This document shows, piece by piece, positions 1-10,944 of a DNA stretch of 64,000 bases (its first letter is position 1; the number at the start of each line of letters is the position of its first letter). Location: positions 24,986,802-25,050,801 of the forward strand of contig NC_045145.1 in NCBI RefSeq assembly GCF_008831285.2, given 5' to 3'. The position numbers and the translations under genes were made by a program. The notes under the pieces are model-generated. The model was given only the letters and a program-made list of their open reading frames with translations, ran no database searches and was not told where the DNA came from. This DNA is from Nymphaea colorata (lineage: Eukaryota; Streptophyta; Magnoliopsida; Nymphaeales; Nymphaeaceae).

Positions 1-59
1 TATACTATATGTAATATTTATGTTCCTTTTGTGTCATGATGTTAAGTTAGTGCATTACC

Positions 60-326
60 ACCAACCTAGCATTCGGATATCAGCTCTCACGGTTCGGATT
101 CGGATATCAGGTTATAGTTCGGACTCAGATATACCTGTTAAGATAGTTAGTATCCGATCGGATATTTACTTAAAACTGAATCCGAATCCGACTCGATCAG
201 ATGTTATTTCTTAAATCTGAATCTGATCTGATTTCTCAATCGGATGTCAAACTATTTACCATATCCGATTTTTAGAAGAAATTCGGATCGGATATCCGAT
301 CCAAATCTGATCTATTGACATCCCTA
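60..326. repeat. GATATCCG-rich interspersed repeat, copy a (family R1)
   Basis: A degenerate stretch alternates CGGAT, GGATAT and GATCCG words and ends in GACATCCCTA. Six other copies lie at about 2.5, 5.5, 23.7, 41.1, 49.5 and 56.4 kb. Better-preserved copies start TAGGG(A/T)TGT and end ACAxCCCTA, which resembles hAT-type terminal inverted repeats. I infer a non-autonomous hAT-like family; no target-site duplication is visible at this copy. Confidence 0.6.
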
Positions 327-879
327 ACCATTGCATCCCCAAGAAAATAAATCCAAGTAAATATCCTCATCATATATTTGGATACGAGATATGCCTTAGG
401 TCTGAAGATGACCACATTAGAATGGAACTTCTGTATATAGGTTTTCAGTGTGGCTGACCACTATCATCGGCCTTTTGAGCAAAGGAGCACCAAGTCCATC
501 TTAATTAGTAAAGCCGGTTTTTTAATCGAGTCCACAATGCTGCCAGTTTGGGAAACCGGCCAATCCAATAATCTAAACGATCTACATGCAAATCAGCAAA
601 AAGAAAAATTTATAAATTCTATTTTTCTTTCAGAAAATGAACAGAATAATATAAAAATTGATTAAGAATAAAGAAAAAAGTGCTTTTATAACTAGTAAGA
701 AATGCATAACGAAACAACACGTCAAGTCGACCACCTTCGATCTCTTTCATCAACCATTAATTTCCTGTCCGATTATTGAATCAATGGACACTCAACACAT
801 TAAGCCATCATGGTTAGATTTCAATGACTTTTGAAACGAGTCGATGAAACGAGTGAAAATGATCAAACAATAACTAATT
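327..879. other. Gene-free stretch
   Basis: No coding sequence is supported. A 71-codon open frame at 450-665 has no recognisable motif and no splice context. Confidence 0.5.
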
Positions 880-880
880 A

Positions 881-1160
881 AAAAAGACGATAGAAGAAGA
901 GGAAGAAGGAGAAAAAGAAAGAAGAAGAGAAAAAAAAAACAGCAACTATTTTTTTTTTAAAAAAAAGGAAGAACACAAACATTTAAAAAATGGCGAATGG
1001 AAGAACAATAAGGGGGAGGAGAAGAAGAAGAAAGAGGAGCAAACATGAACTGACTTTTTAAAAGAGGAGAAGAATGAGAAAAAGAGAATAACAAGAGAGG
1101 ACAAGGAGACAAATAAACTGCAAAGATTTTTCCTGAGGAAAATACATTTGCAAAAAAACA
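881..1160. repeat. Polypurine low-complexity tract
   Basis: The plus strand is almost only A and G in GAAGAAGA-type words, with one short T-run near 950. The open frame on the opposite strand encodes only F/S/L/K-rich low-complexity peptide and is not a gene. Confidence 0.75.
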
Positions 1161-1754
1161 CCCAAGAAAAACTTTGCTTTTAAAAAACTGAGAATGATAT
1201 TCACGGCTGGGAGAAACAGAACCAGTTGAATGACCTAGTTTATGTTCTGTATAATATGCAATTGCAACAAAGATAATAAACTAATATACACCTATTTGTT
1301 AAGTTGACCAACTAACATACACTTGCTTCATAATATATATTGAAAAATTTTCACTTATTTAGAAAGCAAGTTGATCCTGTCAACTTGAAGCACTTCGATG
1401 TACTAGATTCACAAGTTGAAGAAGAACCTACCAATTAGGCTAGTTCTATATAGTATTGCATATTTAGGTGTGGAAATCCTTTCCCACCTAACCAAAGGAA
1501 AAAACAAGAAATTCTCGAGTCAATGGTATTGACTTGAAGTGGCAAAAAAACACAAAGGGCCTTTTTTGCTGGATAGAAGAAAGCAGATGGGAACAAAATT
1601 CCAAATGCTTCCAAACACTACCATGGACAAAGTTCCACTGTAGAAACTTTCTGGTAAGGATGGAGTCGTCCTCTTTTTGAATTTGAGTGCCATGGGTAGC
1701 TTATAAGAAAAAATTAGGGTAGGATTTTTTGTTTCTGCGATTGTTGGTCAAGGT
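1161..1754. other. Gene-free stretch
   Basis: AT-rich sequence in which I see no open frame with recognisable coding content, no repeat family and no RNA gene. Confidence 0.5.
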
Positions 1755-1915
1755 CAGTGGTGGAGCTAAAAATTTTTCAATGGAAAGATTGAATTAAAGT
1801 TTCTAAATTTTGACTGGGGCCAAAATATCATTTTTCAAAATTTTTATATACAATAAGTAATTTTTTAAAATTTACATGCATTTAAAAAAATCGAAGTGGT
1901 GGGATTACCATCCCG
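1755..1915. repeat. CAGTGGNGGAGC-type interspersed repeat (family R2)
   Basis: The copy begins CAGTGGTGGAGC and continues through an AT-rich core containing AAATTTTGACT and AATTTACATG words. Related copies lie at about 4.1, 6.1, 8.3, 10.8, 22.2, 26.6 and 51.5 kb; some end GGCTCCGCCACTG. The matching ends suggest a short terminal-inverted-repeat element, but I cannot assign a superfamily. Confidence 0.55.
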
Positions 1916-2496
1916 TCACCCAAAGAATATTATTTTAGTTGGTTTCTAAATATTATCAATATTATAAAAACCGGTTTCGACGTACCAAACCGGATTGCTT
2001 AATTGTTAGACTTTGAACCTTACTCAATGTAGTGGTTCCAAACCAAACCCTCTGGCGAGGTTAAGACAGCCATCGATTGCTTAGTTATTTAACGATGTCA
2101 TTCAAATTCATTTGAAAAGTAATTAGATCTTATGATGAATGCAGATTTTTATATCTATTTAACATATGCCAATGGAGACCATGTGGAACTGTGATGAGAT
2201 GGGGACCTCTCTTGGACCTACCAATTACTCTCAAATATAAAATTATCTGATATTTATTTCATCCCTTTGGAAGCCCTGAGAGGACAACAAACGCATTCAG
2301 TATTCAGCACGGTATTTGTACATAACCAATAAGATGGAGTGCTTTCGTTAAATGAACCAGCCTTCCGAGCGGCAAAGCACGAGTCCAGTTGGAATTTTTC
2401 TTTTTCGCACCAGTTGGAAAAGGTTAGCATCGTGATAATGGAGGGCCACAATTACAAATGAGTCGTCGATGGGTCCAATTCAATTAATAAAAGTTT
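1916..2496. other. Gene-free stretch
   Basis: No coding region, structured RNA or recognised repeat is visible. The 65-codon minus-strand frame at 2254-2451 has no recognisable motif. Confidence 0.45.
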
Positions 2497-2904
2497 TGCA
2501 TCGTGATATCCAACCGATCCGATTCAAACAAATCGGATATGGATAAAAATTTAATATCCTATCAAGAAATCGAATAGGATTCGGATTTAGTAAATGGCAT
2601 CCGATCGGATTCAGATTCGAATATACATAAATATCGGATCAGATTCGGATACGGATTCGTATCGGATTCATTTTTAGACAAATATCATGTATCTAATGCT
2701 TGAAAAATGGCAAAATTCGGTTCAAAATTCGGATTCGGATTCGATATAAATATAAAAATTGGATTTGGATTGTAAAATTGGATTTTGTATTCGGATTCGG
2801 ATATGACTTTGCTTTATTCGAATTCGAATCCGAATATATGAATATCTGAAAAAGCAGATATATAAAAGATGTATCCAATCCGAATCTGATCCGTTGACAT
2901 CTTA
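2497..2904. repeat. GATATCCG-rich repeat, copy b (family R1)
   Basis: Dense GATCCGAT, CGGATAT and ATTCGGATTCGG words continue to GTTGACATC at the right end, as in copy a. Open frames here are by-products of the repeat. Confidence 0.65.
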
Positions 2905-3348
2905 AATGCCACCAGAAGGTGGCTCGGAAGCCGGCACTCATTGGACAAACTACGTAGCTCACATTTATATTGTTATTTTGGCGGAATCAATTCATAAAAG
3001 GAAGGAATTTATCATGCATTGTTAGCATTGGCGGCCAATGCTCACCTGGTCGTCTTATCCACAATTATTGCTATTATTATATTATTTAATAATTATAATA
3101 ATAATAGTAGTATTATTATTATATTGTAAGGCCTCCTTTCATAGTGTAGGTTGGCAGTTTCATTGATGACTATTCAACTATTCTGCATAGTAGTTGCAAA
3201 CATTTTCATGACTGACGAGAACCACCACTTACATATTGGTTGAGAGAGATGACAACCAATTAAATATAATCATAAAAAAACATCTTTTTATTTTTGAAAA
3301 AACAGTGATAAACATGAAAATAAGTCTGCTGAATAAAACAGAAAAATG

Positions 3349-3372
3349 ATATATATATATATATATATATTA
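3349..3372. repeat. (AT)n microsatellite
   Basis: About twelve AT dinucleotides lie immediately left of a 145-bp tandem duplication. Confidence 0.9.
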
Positions 3373-3373
3373 A

Positions 3374-3661
3374 CAGCTGGTATAGCCATGACTACGGTTT
3401 ACGTATCTCCAAAATTCAAAAACTAAGATAAAAACAGAATTTTGTTGGCATTTGCATGGATCCAGCATCTATTCTATGGAAGTTTAACAGTTCAACCAAG
3501 TTGTTTGTTATGCATAAGCAGCTGGTTATAGCCATGACTACCGTTTACGTATCTCCAAAATTCAAAAACTAAGATAAAAACAGAATTTTGTTGGCATTTG
3601 CATGGATCCAGCATCTATTCTATGGAGGTTTAACAGTTCAACCAAGTTGTTTGTTATGCAT
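3374..3661. repeat. 145-bp tandem duplication, two units
   Basis: Unit 1 begins at CAGCTGG near 3374 and unit 2 at CAGCTGG near 3519. Both run through the same sequence to GTTATGCATA. Only a handful of differences are visible between units, so this duplication is much younger than the surrounding block duplication. The paralogous block near 21.2 kb lacks it. Confidence 0.9.
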
Positions 3662-4144
3662 AGTACCTAGTTTAGAAATGGTTTCTCAGTTATGCTGGAA
3701 CTTTTGAATTCATGAAAGAACTTCGGGATTAATTTGAGGCAAGTAATGCATCCTGTTCCTGCTTGATCAAGACCAAGAAACAAACATTCAGCAGTCGACG
3801 GCAGAATCACCACCAAATTTCTCAGAACAAAAGTGAAAGAATGCTCTCTGTCATTTGATTGTGTTACCTTGTTAGTCAAAAGCAGAATTTATGTCAGGCC
3901 CCTACATTTCTTAAGCAAAATCAATCTGTGCAATAGAGAAAGATCAGCAGAGCTGCAATTAATGCTGATATACACGGTGATGTTTGCCAAGAATTGGCTC
4001 AACCCTTCAAAAGCACACAAAAGGAAGCAAACCAAAACACACAGGTACATGTTAGCAGTTAAACTGCACAAAAAAAGGGCTTAATTTATGAAATTTCGAC
4101 CTAAGATAACATTACTTGCACAAGCATATCAGTGCTCTATATGT

Positions 4145-4312
4145 TAGAATGTGTGTGTCAGAACGAACTATAGTTTCAAAATTTCAAATTTTTTATATAT
4201 GTTAAACTAAAATTTATGAAATTTACATATCAGTGTTTGAATTTTTTAAATTTTTTAGGGTGGGGGGCCAAGGCCCTGCCAGCGCCGTGCATTTGTCCCT
4301 GGTGTGTATTGT
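4145..4312. repeat. R2-like repeat
   Basis: AT-rich core ending in GGGGGCCAAGGCCCTGCC. The same sequence occupies 22150-22325 in the second duplication block, so it was present before the duplication. Confidence 0.5.
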
Positions 4313-5002
4313 AACTGATGGATCTGTGTAAAGTACTACTAGGAATTTTGGCTTGATAAATAATATCTTATTAGGTGATGTCGAATTTTAATAGTCAGGG
4401 GTGCAATATCTCAAGCATTAACATTGCTTAATGATACCTGTAATATAAAGGCAAAAGCCAAAAATCAACAATAAAAAATCATAGAAACAAAAGAACATGA
4501 ACTTAATGAGCTTTCTTTTGGCAATGTTTCGTGACATATTCTATTGATGTTTTAGTCAATTAAATGGATTTCACTTTTATCAAAGTGCTTCCTAAATGTT
4601 TTTGTCACATTCAGGCCTGTACATGAGTATAAAAATTCAATCATGCACTTACTATGTTGCACATACATTTCTGATGCTCGTATCTTGCTTCAGGCGAGTA
4701 ATCAAACCTGGTGATTGGTCATACATATAGCTGATAATAAATCACTGATCGAGTTGATGTGACGATCACGTACAGATTCTAGTATCTGGATCACTATGTT
4801 ACTGGAATGACAAGAATCCAGCATGCATAAGTTAAAGCACACAAATAAGCAATTATTTCACATAAGACAGTAAAAATTATCACAGTCATATATACCTGTG
4901 GAAGCTAAGATGATGCAAGCCAACAACCACCAACATCTAGCTCAAAAAAAAAATCAAAATATCATTTAAATGCTTTCAGCTCTAGGAACAAAGCCGGAAG
5001 TA

Positions 5003-5165
5003 GCGGTCGACTGCAAAACACAACAGTATATTAATGTTGTATGTATCTGCAATAATATTTCGGGCAGATTCATGGAATGTTATAACATAATATTACATAA
5101 ATCTGCACAATATTTGCGACAGATATATGGAATTGTTACATACTGTTATTGTTGCCAAACGGCAC
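5003..5165. mobile_element. Small nested MITE inside the lipase fragment
   Basis: A segment of about 165 bp has imperfect inverted ends. The right end reads, on the minus strand, GGTGCCGTTTGGCAACAATA; the left end in the paralogue reads GGGGTTGTCTGCTAATCACA. The same segment sits in all three lipase copies (near 23.2 and 57.2 kb), so it was inserted before they were duplicated. Confidence 0.5.
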
Positions 5166-5224
5166 CAAGATCGAGATAAGACATAAGTATATGCAGAGAC
5201 AACCCAGCTCTGTTGGTGGTGAAA

Positions 5225-5259
5225 AGAGCCCCGTCAGAGGTAAGGGTTTTCTTGTAGTG
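5225..5259 (-). mobile_element. CACTA-type transposon terminus
   Basis: Read on the minus strand from 5259 the sequence begins CACTACAAGAAAACCC, the usual start of plant CACTA (En/Spm) elements, followed by a TGACGGGG word typical of subterminal regions. The same terminus occurs at 23437 (minus) and 57019 (plus). No partner terminus is recognisable, so this is a relic. Confidence 0.5.
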
Positions 5260-5499
5260 GCAGCTATCACCGTCTCTGGTATCTTTGGCCGAGTAAAGGC
5301 TGCTCAAGCCATTATAGTTCCAAGAAAATGACCAAATAAGATTATTTTGAGTGCTAAACAAAATCAAGTCTGAAAGCATGGGGAAATAAAATGAAAAAAT
5401 AACTTGTGAAAGTCCAACAAAGAGAACTTTAGAATTTGTCATTGAATCGATATGGTCAATAATAGCCGAAAGGTCATATAGAGCCAATTCCTCCCAAAT

Positions 5500-5735
5500 T
5501 AGGGTTGTCAATATATCTGATTTTAATTGGATATCCTACCAAGCCAGTTCAAAAAATATGCATATGGAAAAAATTTAATATCCGATTAAGAAATCGGGTC
5601 AGATTCGATTTAAGAAATGATACCTGACTAGATTGAGGTTCAGATTTGGTTGTACATATATATCCCATTGGATTCAGATTCAAATTCAGATTCAGATCAG
5701 ATTGGATTTATTTTTAAATTAAAACCTTGTATTCA
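5500..5735. repeat. GATATCCG-rich repeat, copy c (family R1)
   Basis: Begins TAGGGTTGTCAATATATCTG and continues with ATTGGATATCC and CAGATTCAGAT words. It lies directly upstream of lipase exon a, in the same place as R1 copies d and e beside the other two lipase fragments. Confidence 0.65.
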
Positions 5736-5829
5736 AAATTAAAACTAAGAAGTGAATCATTAACACTTGCTCATGCCGTCTCACTACACAGGCACCTCAC
5801 ACCACTTCAGCACACACTTGATCCACTTA

Positions 5830-6015
5830 TAGGGCTATATAGGAGCCGAGTCAAAATTAAGCTCGTTCAGCTTGGCTCAAGCTCTAGTTTAGCTATACAA
5901 GGTCAGCTTGAACTCGATTCGACAGACAAGCCACAGCTCGAGCATGACTCTTTTAAGCTGCTTACCAACTCCCCATTTGACCTGATTTCTTTCTTTGATT
6001 TTAAGTTTAAAAATT
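5830..6015. repeat. CTCGAG-rich repeat (family R3), partial
   Basis: AGCTTGGCTCAAGCTC and CAGCTCGAGCATGACTC words match the CTCGAG-rich family seen best at 46.5-47.2 kb. Confidence 0.5.
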
Positions 6016-6065
6016 TCAAAAGAACACCTAGCTCATCGTCCTTAACCTCAGCCGAACCAGTTGCG

Positions 6066-6176
6066 TAGCTACATTGTGGCTGGTGTGAAATCTTAAATAT
6101 ATAAGGACCCCACCAGATTTGAGTTTATATAAACAAGTGCCCTCCAGCCCATTTTTCTGGCTCCGCCACTGGCCGG
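6066..6176. repeat. R2 repeat, partial
   Basis: Contains AAGTGCCCTCCAGCCCA and ends GGCTCCGCCACTG. The same right half occurs at 8290-8395. Confidence 0.55.
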
Positions 6177-6189
6177 AACCAGATAACCA

Positions 6190-6985
6190 GGCAGCTGCCA
6201 TCGGAGATCAGCCACCGGGGGAGCCAAGGCGACTAAGGTGGATTTGAGCTTCAACAACGTATCCAGCGAGATTCCACGTCACCAGGGGAGCTAAAGGGCT
6301 TGGAAATGTTAGTCCTCAGCAACAACAGCATCAATGGCAGACTTCCCCTGTTCCTGGGACGAATGCAGGTCTGCAGGACCTCCACTTGGGGGGGGAACCT
6401 CCCGGGAGGGACCCTTCCAGATGTCTGGACCCAGATGACGGGGTTGGTCGCCCCGACTTGGCCTACGCTGGCCTCGTCGGCACCATTCCGGCTTCCATGC
6501 CTCACCTACGCAACCTGACCTACCTGTCGCTAGACCACAACGGGCTCACTGGGGCCATACCATCTGGGCTCGGTGGGCTCCCCTTCATTCATGACCTTGA
6601 CCTCAGCTACAACCAGCTCAGCGGGCAGGTAGCATTCCGGAAGGAGGTAGTGGAGTGGTTGGGCCCCAAGCTCAAGCTCACCGGAAACGATGGCCTGTGT
6701 CTCGGCTCGGAGATGGTCGGCACCGGCTTGGTCAGGGTGGAAGCCGATGGGTGCATCTCTGCTAACCTCGCTGAGTCATTGGCTCGTGATGGCTCGGCAG
6801 TGAGCTCGAGTGGGTCGAGTCTCGGATCGGATTCTTGGTACCGCGTGGCTCTGGCCCTGCTGCCTGCTGTCTGCTTACCTCCTAACGTTATGACACTAGT
6901 GTTCTTTTCCACTGCTTTTTTTATTATTATCTTTTTCTCTAGCGTAAAGGGAACATTTACAAAGTGTACATTTTTCGCGTTTTGA
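6190..6985 (+). pseudogene. LRR receptor-like protein fragment (TMM/RLP29/PII-2-like C-terminal half)
   Basis: The plus strand encodes consecutive plant-type LRRs: LVLSNNSINGRLPLFLG, then GLVGTIPASMPHLRNL, LTYLSLDHNGLTGAIPSGL and HDLDLSYNQLSGQVAF. A C-terminal cap follows with LKLTGNDGLCLG. The cap resembles the ends of small LRR receptor-like proteins such as TMM or RLP29, membrane-anchored extracellular LRR proteins without a kinase. The first LRRs are in other frames: a stop lies near 6235, and frame changes near 6290 and 6390-6450 are needed to connect the repeats. No start codon, signal peptide or N-terminal LRR cap is present. GC content is clearly higher than in the flanks. A hydrophobic stretch rich in L/A/V at about 6850-6930 could be the remains of a membrane tail. 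The 3' end recurs at 25.4 kb. Confidence 0.7.
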
Positions 6986-7079
6986 GTATACAAGAGGAAC
7001 ATGCTTTCATCTTCAGTTCAGTAATTAGACACAATTTGAGATTGGGTGTTCGCTTCTTTTGAGTTTATATAAATCTAAG

Positions 7080-7192
7080 AGATGCAATAGAGATAGAGAG
7101 AGAGTACATATAGATATAAAGGGAGAGATTATATATATATATATATATGGGAGATAAGAGAGAGGAGAGAGAGAGAGAGAGAGAGAGATTGC
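7080..7192. repeat. Compound (AT)n/(GA)n microsatellite
   Basis: GA-rich, then (AT)n, then GA-rich again, ending in GATTGCATTTT. The paralogue at 25618-25702 has the same order with a longer (TA)n run. Similar compound tracts occur at 17.1, 45.45, 51.8 and 55.1 kb. Confidence 0.85.
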
Positions 7193-7199
7193 ATTTTAT

Positions 7200-7735
7200 A
7201 GATGCCAACCAAGAGATCTAGTTCGCTCAATGGGTCTCTCCAATTTAGAGCAGGAAATGGTTTTCTGGACTTGTCTAGTTAATAAAAGGAAGTTCTGAGC
7301 TACGTGGAATCAGTTCCATCCGACCAAGGAGTTCTCTACTTGATAGACTCCATTTTATAGTTTTGTGACCGAGTCAGACACCGACCCGAGTTGAATACCA
7401 AAAGCGGGTTGTTTGAATTGGGAATGGCGGTTCGCCGATGTTTTTCTTGTCGCTCACGGGACAACTCTCCGAGTCGCATGAAAGGTTTGTCGGTACAAAC
7501 GAACAAAGAAAAAGAGAATCATAGACAACACGGCACCTCTGGTCCCGTGGAACCATATGTGGAGTTGGAACTTGGAACAATGCCTTACAACAATGATAGT
7601 AATCCCCTTCGTCCCCTTTGTTTCGCTTATTGTGGATCTTGGATCTCGGACTGTTTTACTTTGGTATGAACGATATGCCTTACAACAATGCATGCGATGG
7701 CCACCTCCCGTGTTGATCAATATACTCTCTATTAT
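7200..7735. other. Conserved duplicated segment of unknown function
   Basis: This segment is strongly similar to 25690-26270. Conserved stretches include CGGTTCGCC and TTTTTCTTGTCGCT near 7430 and CCCCTTCGTCCCCTTTG near 7600. Both strands have open frames of 90-140 codons, but the frames are not conserved between the two copies, so I do not call a gene. It may be part of an unrecognised repeat. Confidence 0.35.
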
Positions 7736-8289
7736 GTGTTCTTGCTTAGAAAATAAAAAAAAAATCAAAATTTTATATGCAAATATTAAAAATTTTAAAT
7801 TAACCAATATAAAAAAATATGAAAATTGTATTTCAGCCCCGGTTAAAATTTTGAAACTACAGTTCCACACTTGCAATGAAAAATTCCTAACACCACACCT
7901 AGATACAGTTACAAAAAAAAAAAAAAAACAAGAAAAGATTAAGGTTAATCTTTGAACACTTTCTACTTTCTAATTAAGGGAGGCATTAATGGCTCACCCT
8001 CCTCTTGGCTAAGGAGGAAGCTTCGGTTTAACAGAGATGGAAGGTTTTCTCAAGCGTTTGATCTTTATTCTTTGTGGTGTATCTAATTTTCCCCGCAATG
8101 CGTCACTGTACTTTTTATAGTTTGAGATTATATATCTTGTTAAAAATGACCTAAATGAGGCTATAATTTCGTGAAAATAATTAAGTGAGGACTTAAGCTG
8201 GGATTTATGCCTGGTAGAATTTTGTAGTTGTGTTTTCTTTCTAAGCGACATTTCTTGGAATGATTTTGATACATGATCTTTAAACATTT

Positions 8290-8395
8290 ATTCTTGTATA
8301 TATATATCCATATATATAAATATATACAAGTGCCCCACCAGATATGAGCTTTTTTTAGAGCACCCTCCAACCAATTTTTTTGGCTCCGCCACTGC
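8290..8395. repeat. R2 repeat, partial
   Basis: Contains ACAAGTGCCCCACCAGATATG and ends GGCTCCGCCACTGC. It belongs to an insertion of about 660 bp (8290-8950) that the second block copy lacks. Confidence 0.55.
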
Positions 8396-8399
8396 TTTT

Positions 8400-9780
8400 A
8401 GTGTGTTGGGTTGTTCTCCGTTATATTTCAACATGCATATTAGTGCCCTTCCTTTTCCAACACAAAAAACAGAGATGGGGCTGTCTGCGGCCCCGCTCCA
8501 TCCCTTGACAAGGATTATCTCGTTATAATCCAAAAAACTGTTGCAGAAATCAGTTTATTAATTGAATCAATTTATTATTAATTGTGCATGAATTCGGCTG
8601 AATCAGATACGAATCAGCTTAAAATGTTTAATAGAAAACAATAAAAAGTAGAAGATTCTTACGCTATTTTTACAAAAATAAAAAATTAACATGTGACACA
8701 CTTGAATCGGTTTGAATTGGTTTGCCACTGATTTGACTCAAATTGACCTTTCGGCCGATTCTAATAGGAATATTGATAGAGATATTATGCTTAGGATGCA
8801 ACTCAATTTCAGAAATTTTAGTCCAAGTTGGAATCAAAGACCGGTTGCAATTATTGGATGTGCCAAAACGTGAATGTAAATGAGGTTCACGTGATTGTTC
8901 TTTTATCTCTCTCCGTCTCTCACAACACACACACACACAAACATATATATCAACATGCATATGTTGGTCAAACTAAGTCATGCCTCTAAACTACCAAAAA
9001 AAAATCAAGAAAATGTGAAGTCATAGAGAAATTAATCATTTAGACAATTGAGTTAAAAGTTTACATATATGAATTAAAGGAACTTTTAGGGGTCATTTGG
9101 CAGTAGGGACACTTTAGATGAATCTACCCCAAAGATTGGAGCAAGTTAATGTAACAATAGTTCTAGTATTTTGTGAATCTGCCTTAATCTTTGGGGCATG
9201 TTAATGGGCCAGTCATATAGATGAGGTAAAAAAGGTTATTAAAGGAAAGCTTGAGAGTTGAGAGGCATGATGTCAAATGCAAATAACACTACAACTATAT
9301 ATAAAACCAATGCAAGGACCTAAGTTTCAAACCAAGAGGTTAGAAATATATTCACCTCAATCTTCCCAGATTGAATGCAGTTTTCTGAAAGTATGTTGGC
9401 ATATTAATGGCCGGGTCAGATGGATAAAGTCAAGAAGGTTAAGTTGCTAAGTTCTTAAATATTCTTCAAGTGCCAAGAGATTGATGAAGACCAATTCATT
9501 CCTCCTGCTATCCTCATCTTGCAGAAAAAGAAGCCATGAGGTTATACTATTGCTACGAGAGAAAGCATGACAAACTCTATAGGGATTTGGGTAGAGAACC
9601 CACCAATAGAGGGCGGAGGACTGGGAAAAAGAGAATTGTCTAAAGCACAACATAAATTGATTTGAAATTTATAGTCATTCTTTCTGCATCCAATGGATCC
9701 AACCTGTTCTTGAGGGGGTTGGTGCAATGGCTTGATCAGGTGGGAGTTAGTAGGCAGTCAGTTTCTAAATCACTTAATGT
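8400..9780. other. Gene-free duplicated intergenic sequence
   Basis: From 8955 on it matches 27060-27830. A start resembling small DNA transposons (GGGGTCATTTGGCAGTAGGG) lies at about 9089 and again at 27170. A (CA)n run lies near 8925. No gene is supported. Confidence 0.5.
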
Positions 9781-9799
9781 AAATCAGAAATGAAGCCAC

Positions 9800-10260
9800 A
9801 TTGTGGCTAGGAATGGCAGGTTCGAGCCAAGGTGAGCCAGCTCGAATTTGTTCTTATCTCAAAAGCCAAGATCGAACCTGGAACTCTCAAGGCAAGTGTG
9901 AGTGGACCAGCTCAAACTCAAATTGCTGATGCTAAACTCAAGCCAAGATTGTGCTCGAGCTTAGTGGGATCATTATTAAAAAAAAAAAATTTGAACAAGA
10001 GTAGAAACAGCCAGATTAGAATTTGAGACTTGGAACTTGCTAGGAAGGGTGAAAACCGATGTAGCTGTTTGTTGTTGTGATGATATTCTAAACAATCTTT
10101 TGCTTGTTTCTTATTGATCTTACTCAAGTTTACGTAAGTTGAGCTTGCCAAGCTCGAACTCTCCTCGTTTACTTAACTTTAACCCAAACACGACTCGTTT
10201 ATTAGATGAGTTGAGCTTGATCTGAGTTTAACTAAGAGAGGTCAAGAGTGAACCAGAGTT
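9800..10260. repeat. CTCGAG-rich repeat (family R3)
   Basis: GAGCCAGCTCGAA, GAACTCTC and GAGTTGAGCTTGA words. The left part (9775-9960) is shared with 29170-29320, where it joins the truncated kinase of RLK B. Confidence 0.55.
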
Positions 10261-10560
10261 GGCTCCACTCATCGAATATCCATAATTGTGGTTAGGAATT
10301 AAAGCTGGTTTTGCCTCTTCCACTAGCTGAACGACAGCTAAGGGGCAAGACTGAGGCGGTGTCCTGGCTATGGAGTAATTGAACAGCTCGTGTGTCACTG
10401 CAACCCCATTGGGCCCCAGCCTGTTTCTCTGAAGACGATACATCTTGCCGTGGGTTGTCCAAGAAATGCTGCAATAGTTCATGCAGTGAACAAATAAGAC
10501 CATCTAAACTGAAAAGGAAAGCCTCAAATAACAAACTGGCATGAATTTTCGTGCCCAAGT
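10261..10560 (-). other. Possible decayed exon, unidentified
   Basis: Two overlapping minus-strand frames (91 and 88 codons) lie in sequence of higher GC than the surroundings. The 91-codon frame contains TTHGKMYRLQRNRLGPNGVA and QSCPLAVVQLVEEAKPALI, which look more like real protein than repeat translation. I do not recognise the family. No clear splice sites define an exon. Confidence 0.2.
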
Positions 10561-10756
10561 ATGTTTGATAACTAAAATACTCTTAATTTTCAATGAAAAA
10601 AACTTTTTGCAAAAACAAAAATAAAAATGAAAAAAGTAAAAAGACTATAAATGACATGTCTTTTTAACAATTGGCAAAAATGTCCATCCATCCGACTTTG
10701 GTATTCTTGTCTGCGAAAGAGGTACTAAACCCTTAGGTGCTGGACACATAAAGGCA

Positions 10757-10940
10757 GAGGCAGAACTAGAAATTTTTCATGAGACTGGCTAAATTAAAGT
10801 TTCTAAATTTTGACTAGGGTTAAAATATTATTTTTTAAAATTTTTATATAGAACAAGTCAAATTTATTAAAAGTTACATGTAATTTTTTTTTAGGTGGGG
10901 CTAGGGCCCATGCGAGCCCTAACTTGACTTTACCCCTGCA
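10757..10940. repeat. R2 repeat
   Basis: AGGCAGAACTAGAAATTTTTC start, AAATTTTGACTAGGG core, GGGCTAGGGCCCATGCGAGC end. It directly abuts the copia fragment. Confidence 0.55.
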
Positions 10941-10944
10941 TAAG

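Larger units (their letters stand above)
4708..5498 (-). pseudogene. Triacylglycerol/acid lipase-like gene fragment, copy 1
   Basis: Three exon-like pieces match plant homologues of lysosomal/gastric acid lipase (the Arabidopsis LIP1 type), alpha/beta-hydrolases that hydrolyse acylglycerols. Exon a (5404-5498) reads from WEELALYDL through MTNSKVLFVGLSQ. This is the nucleophile elbow (GHSQG in the family, here GLSQ) and it ends before a GT donor. Exon b (4896-4940) reads MLVVVGLHHLSFH with donor GTATAT. Exon c (4708-4801) starts after CAG, completes a Ser codon and reads NIVIQILESV, then ends CACCAG before GT. Exons b and c join in phase 0+2. The N-terminal half, the exon between a and b, and the C-terminal catalytic Asp/His region are not found. 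Upstream, exon a abuts an R1 element. The identification rests on remembered family motifs; the pseudogene status is secure. Confidence 0.7.
3170..9965. repeat. Segmental duplication block, copy 1
   Basis: This block matches 21025-29325 in the same orientation. Matching anchors in order are the segment near 3180 (21030), the lipase fragment (4.7-5.5 vs 22.8-23.7 kb), the LRR 3' end (6.7-6.9 vs 25.4-25.5 kb), the 7.4-7.7 kb segment (25.9-26.3), the 8.0-8.3 kb segment (26.8-27.0), the 9.0-9.8 kb segment (27.1-27.8) and a segment near 9.8 kb (29.2). Between anchors each copy has its own insertions and deletions, so the duplication is old. Confidence 0.85.

Noticed and set aside
946-1161. 71-codon minus-strand open frame
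   Set aside because: It is the translation of a polypurine tract: only F/S/L/K low complexity.
5146-5511. 121-codon minus-strand open frame as one intact gene
   Set aside because: Only its first 31 residues match the lipase exon. The rest reads through the splice donor, intron and a CACTA end.
6607-7002. 131-codon minus-strand open frame
   Set aside because: It is the antisense shadow of the plus-strand LRR fragment.
7454-7955. Overlapping 140- and 132-codon frames as a gene pair
   Set aside because: The paralogous segment at 25.9-26.3 kb does not conserve either frame.
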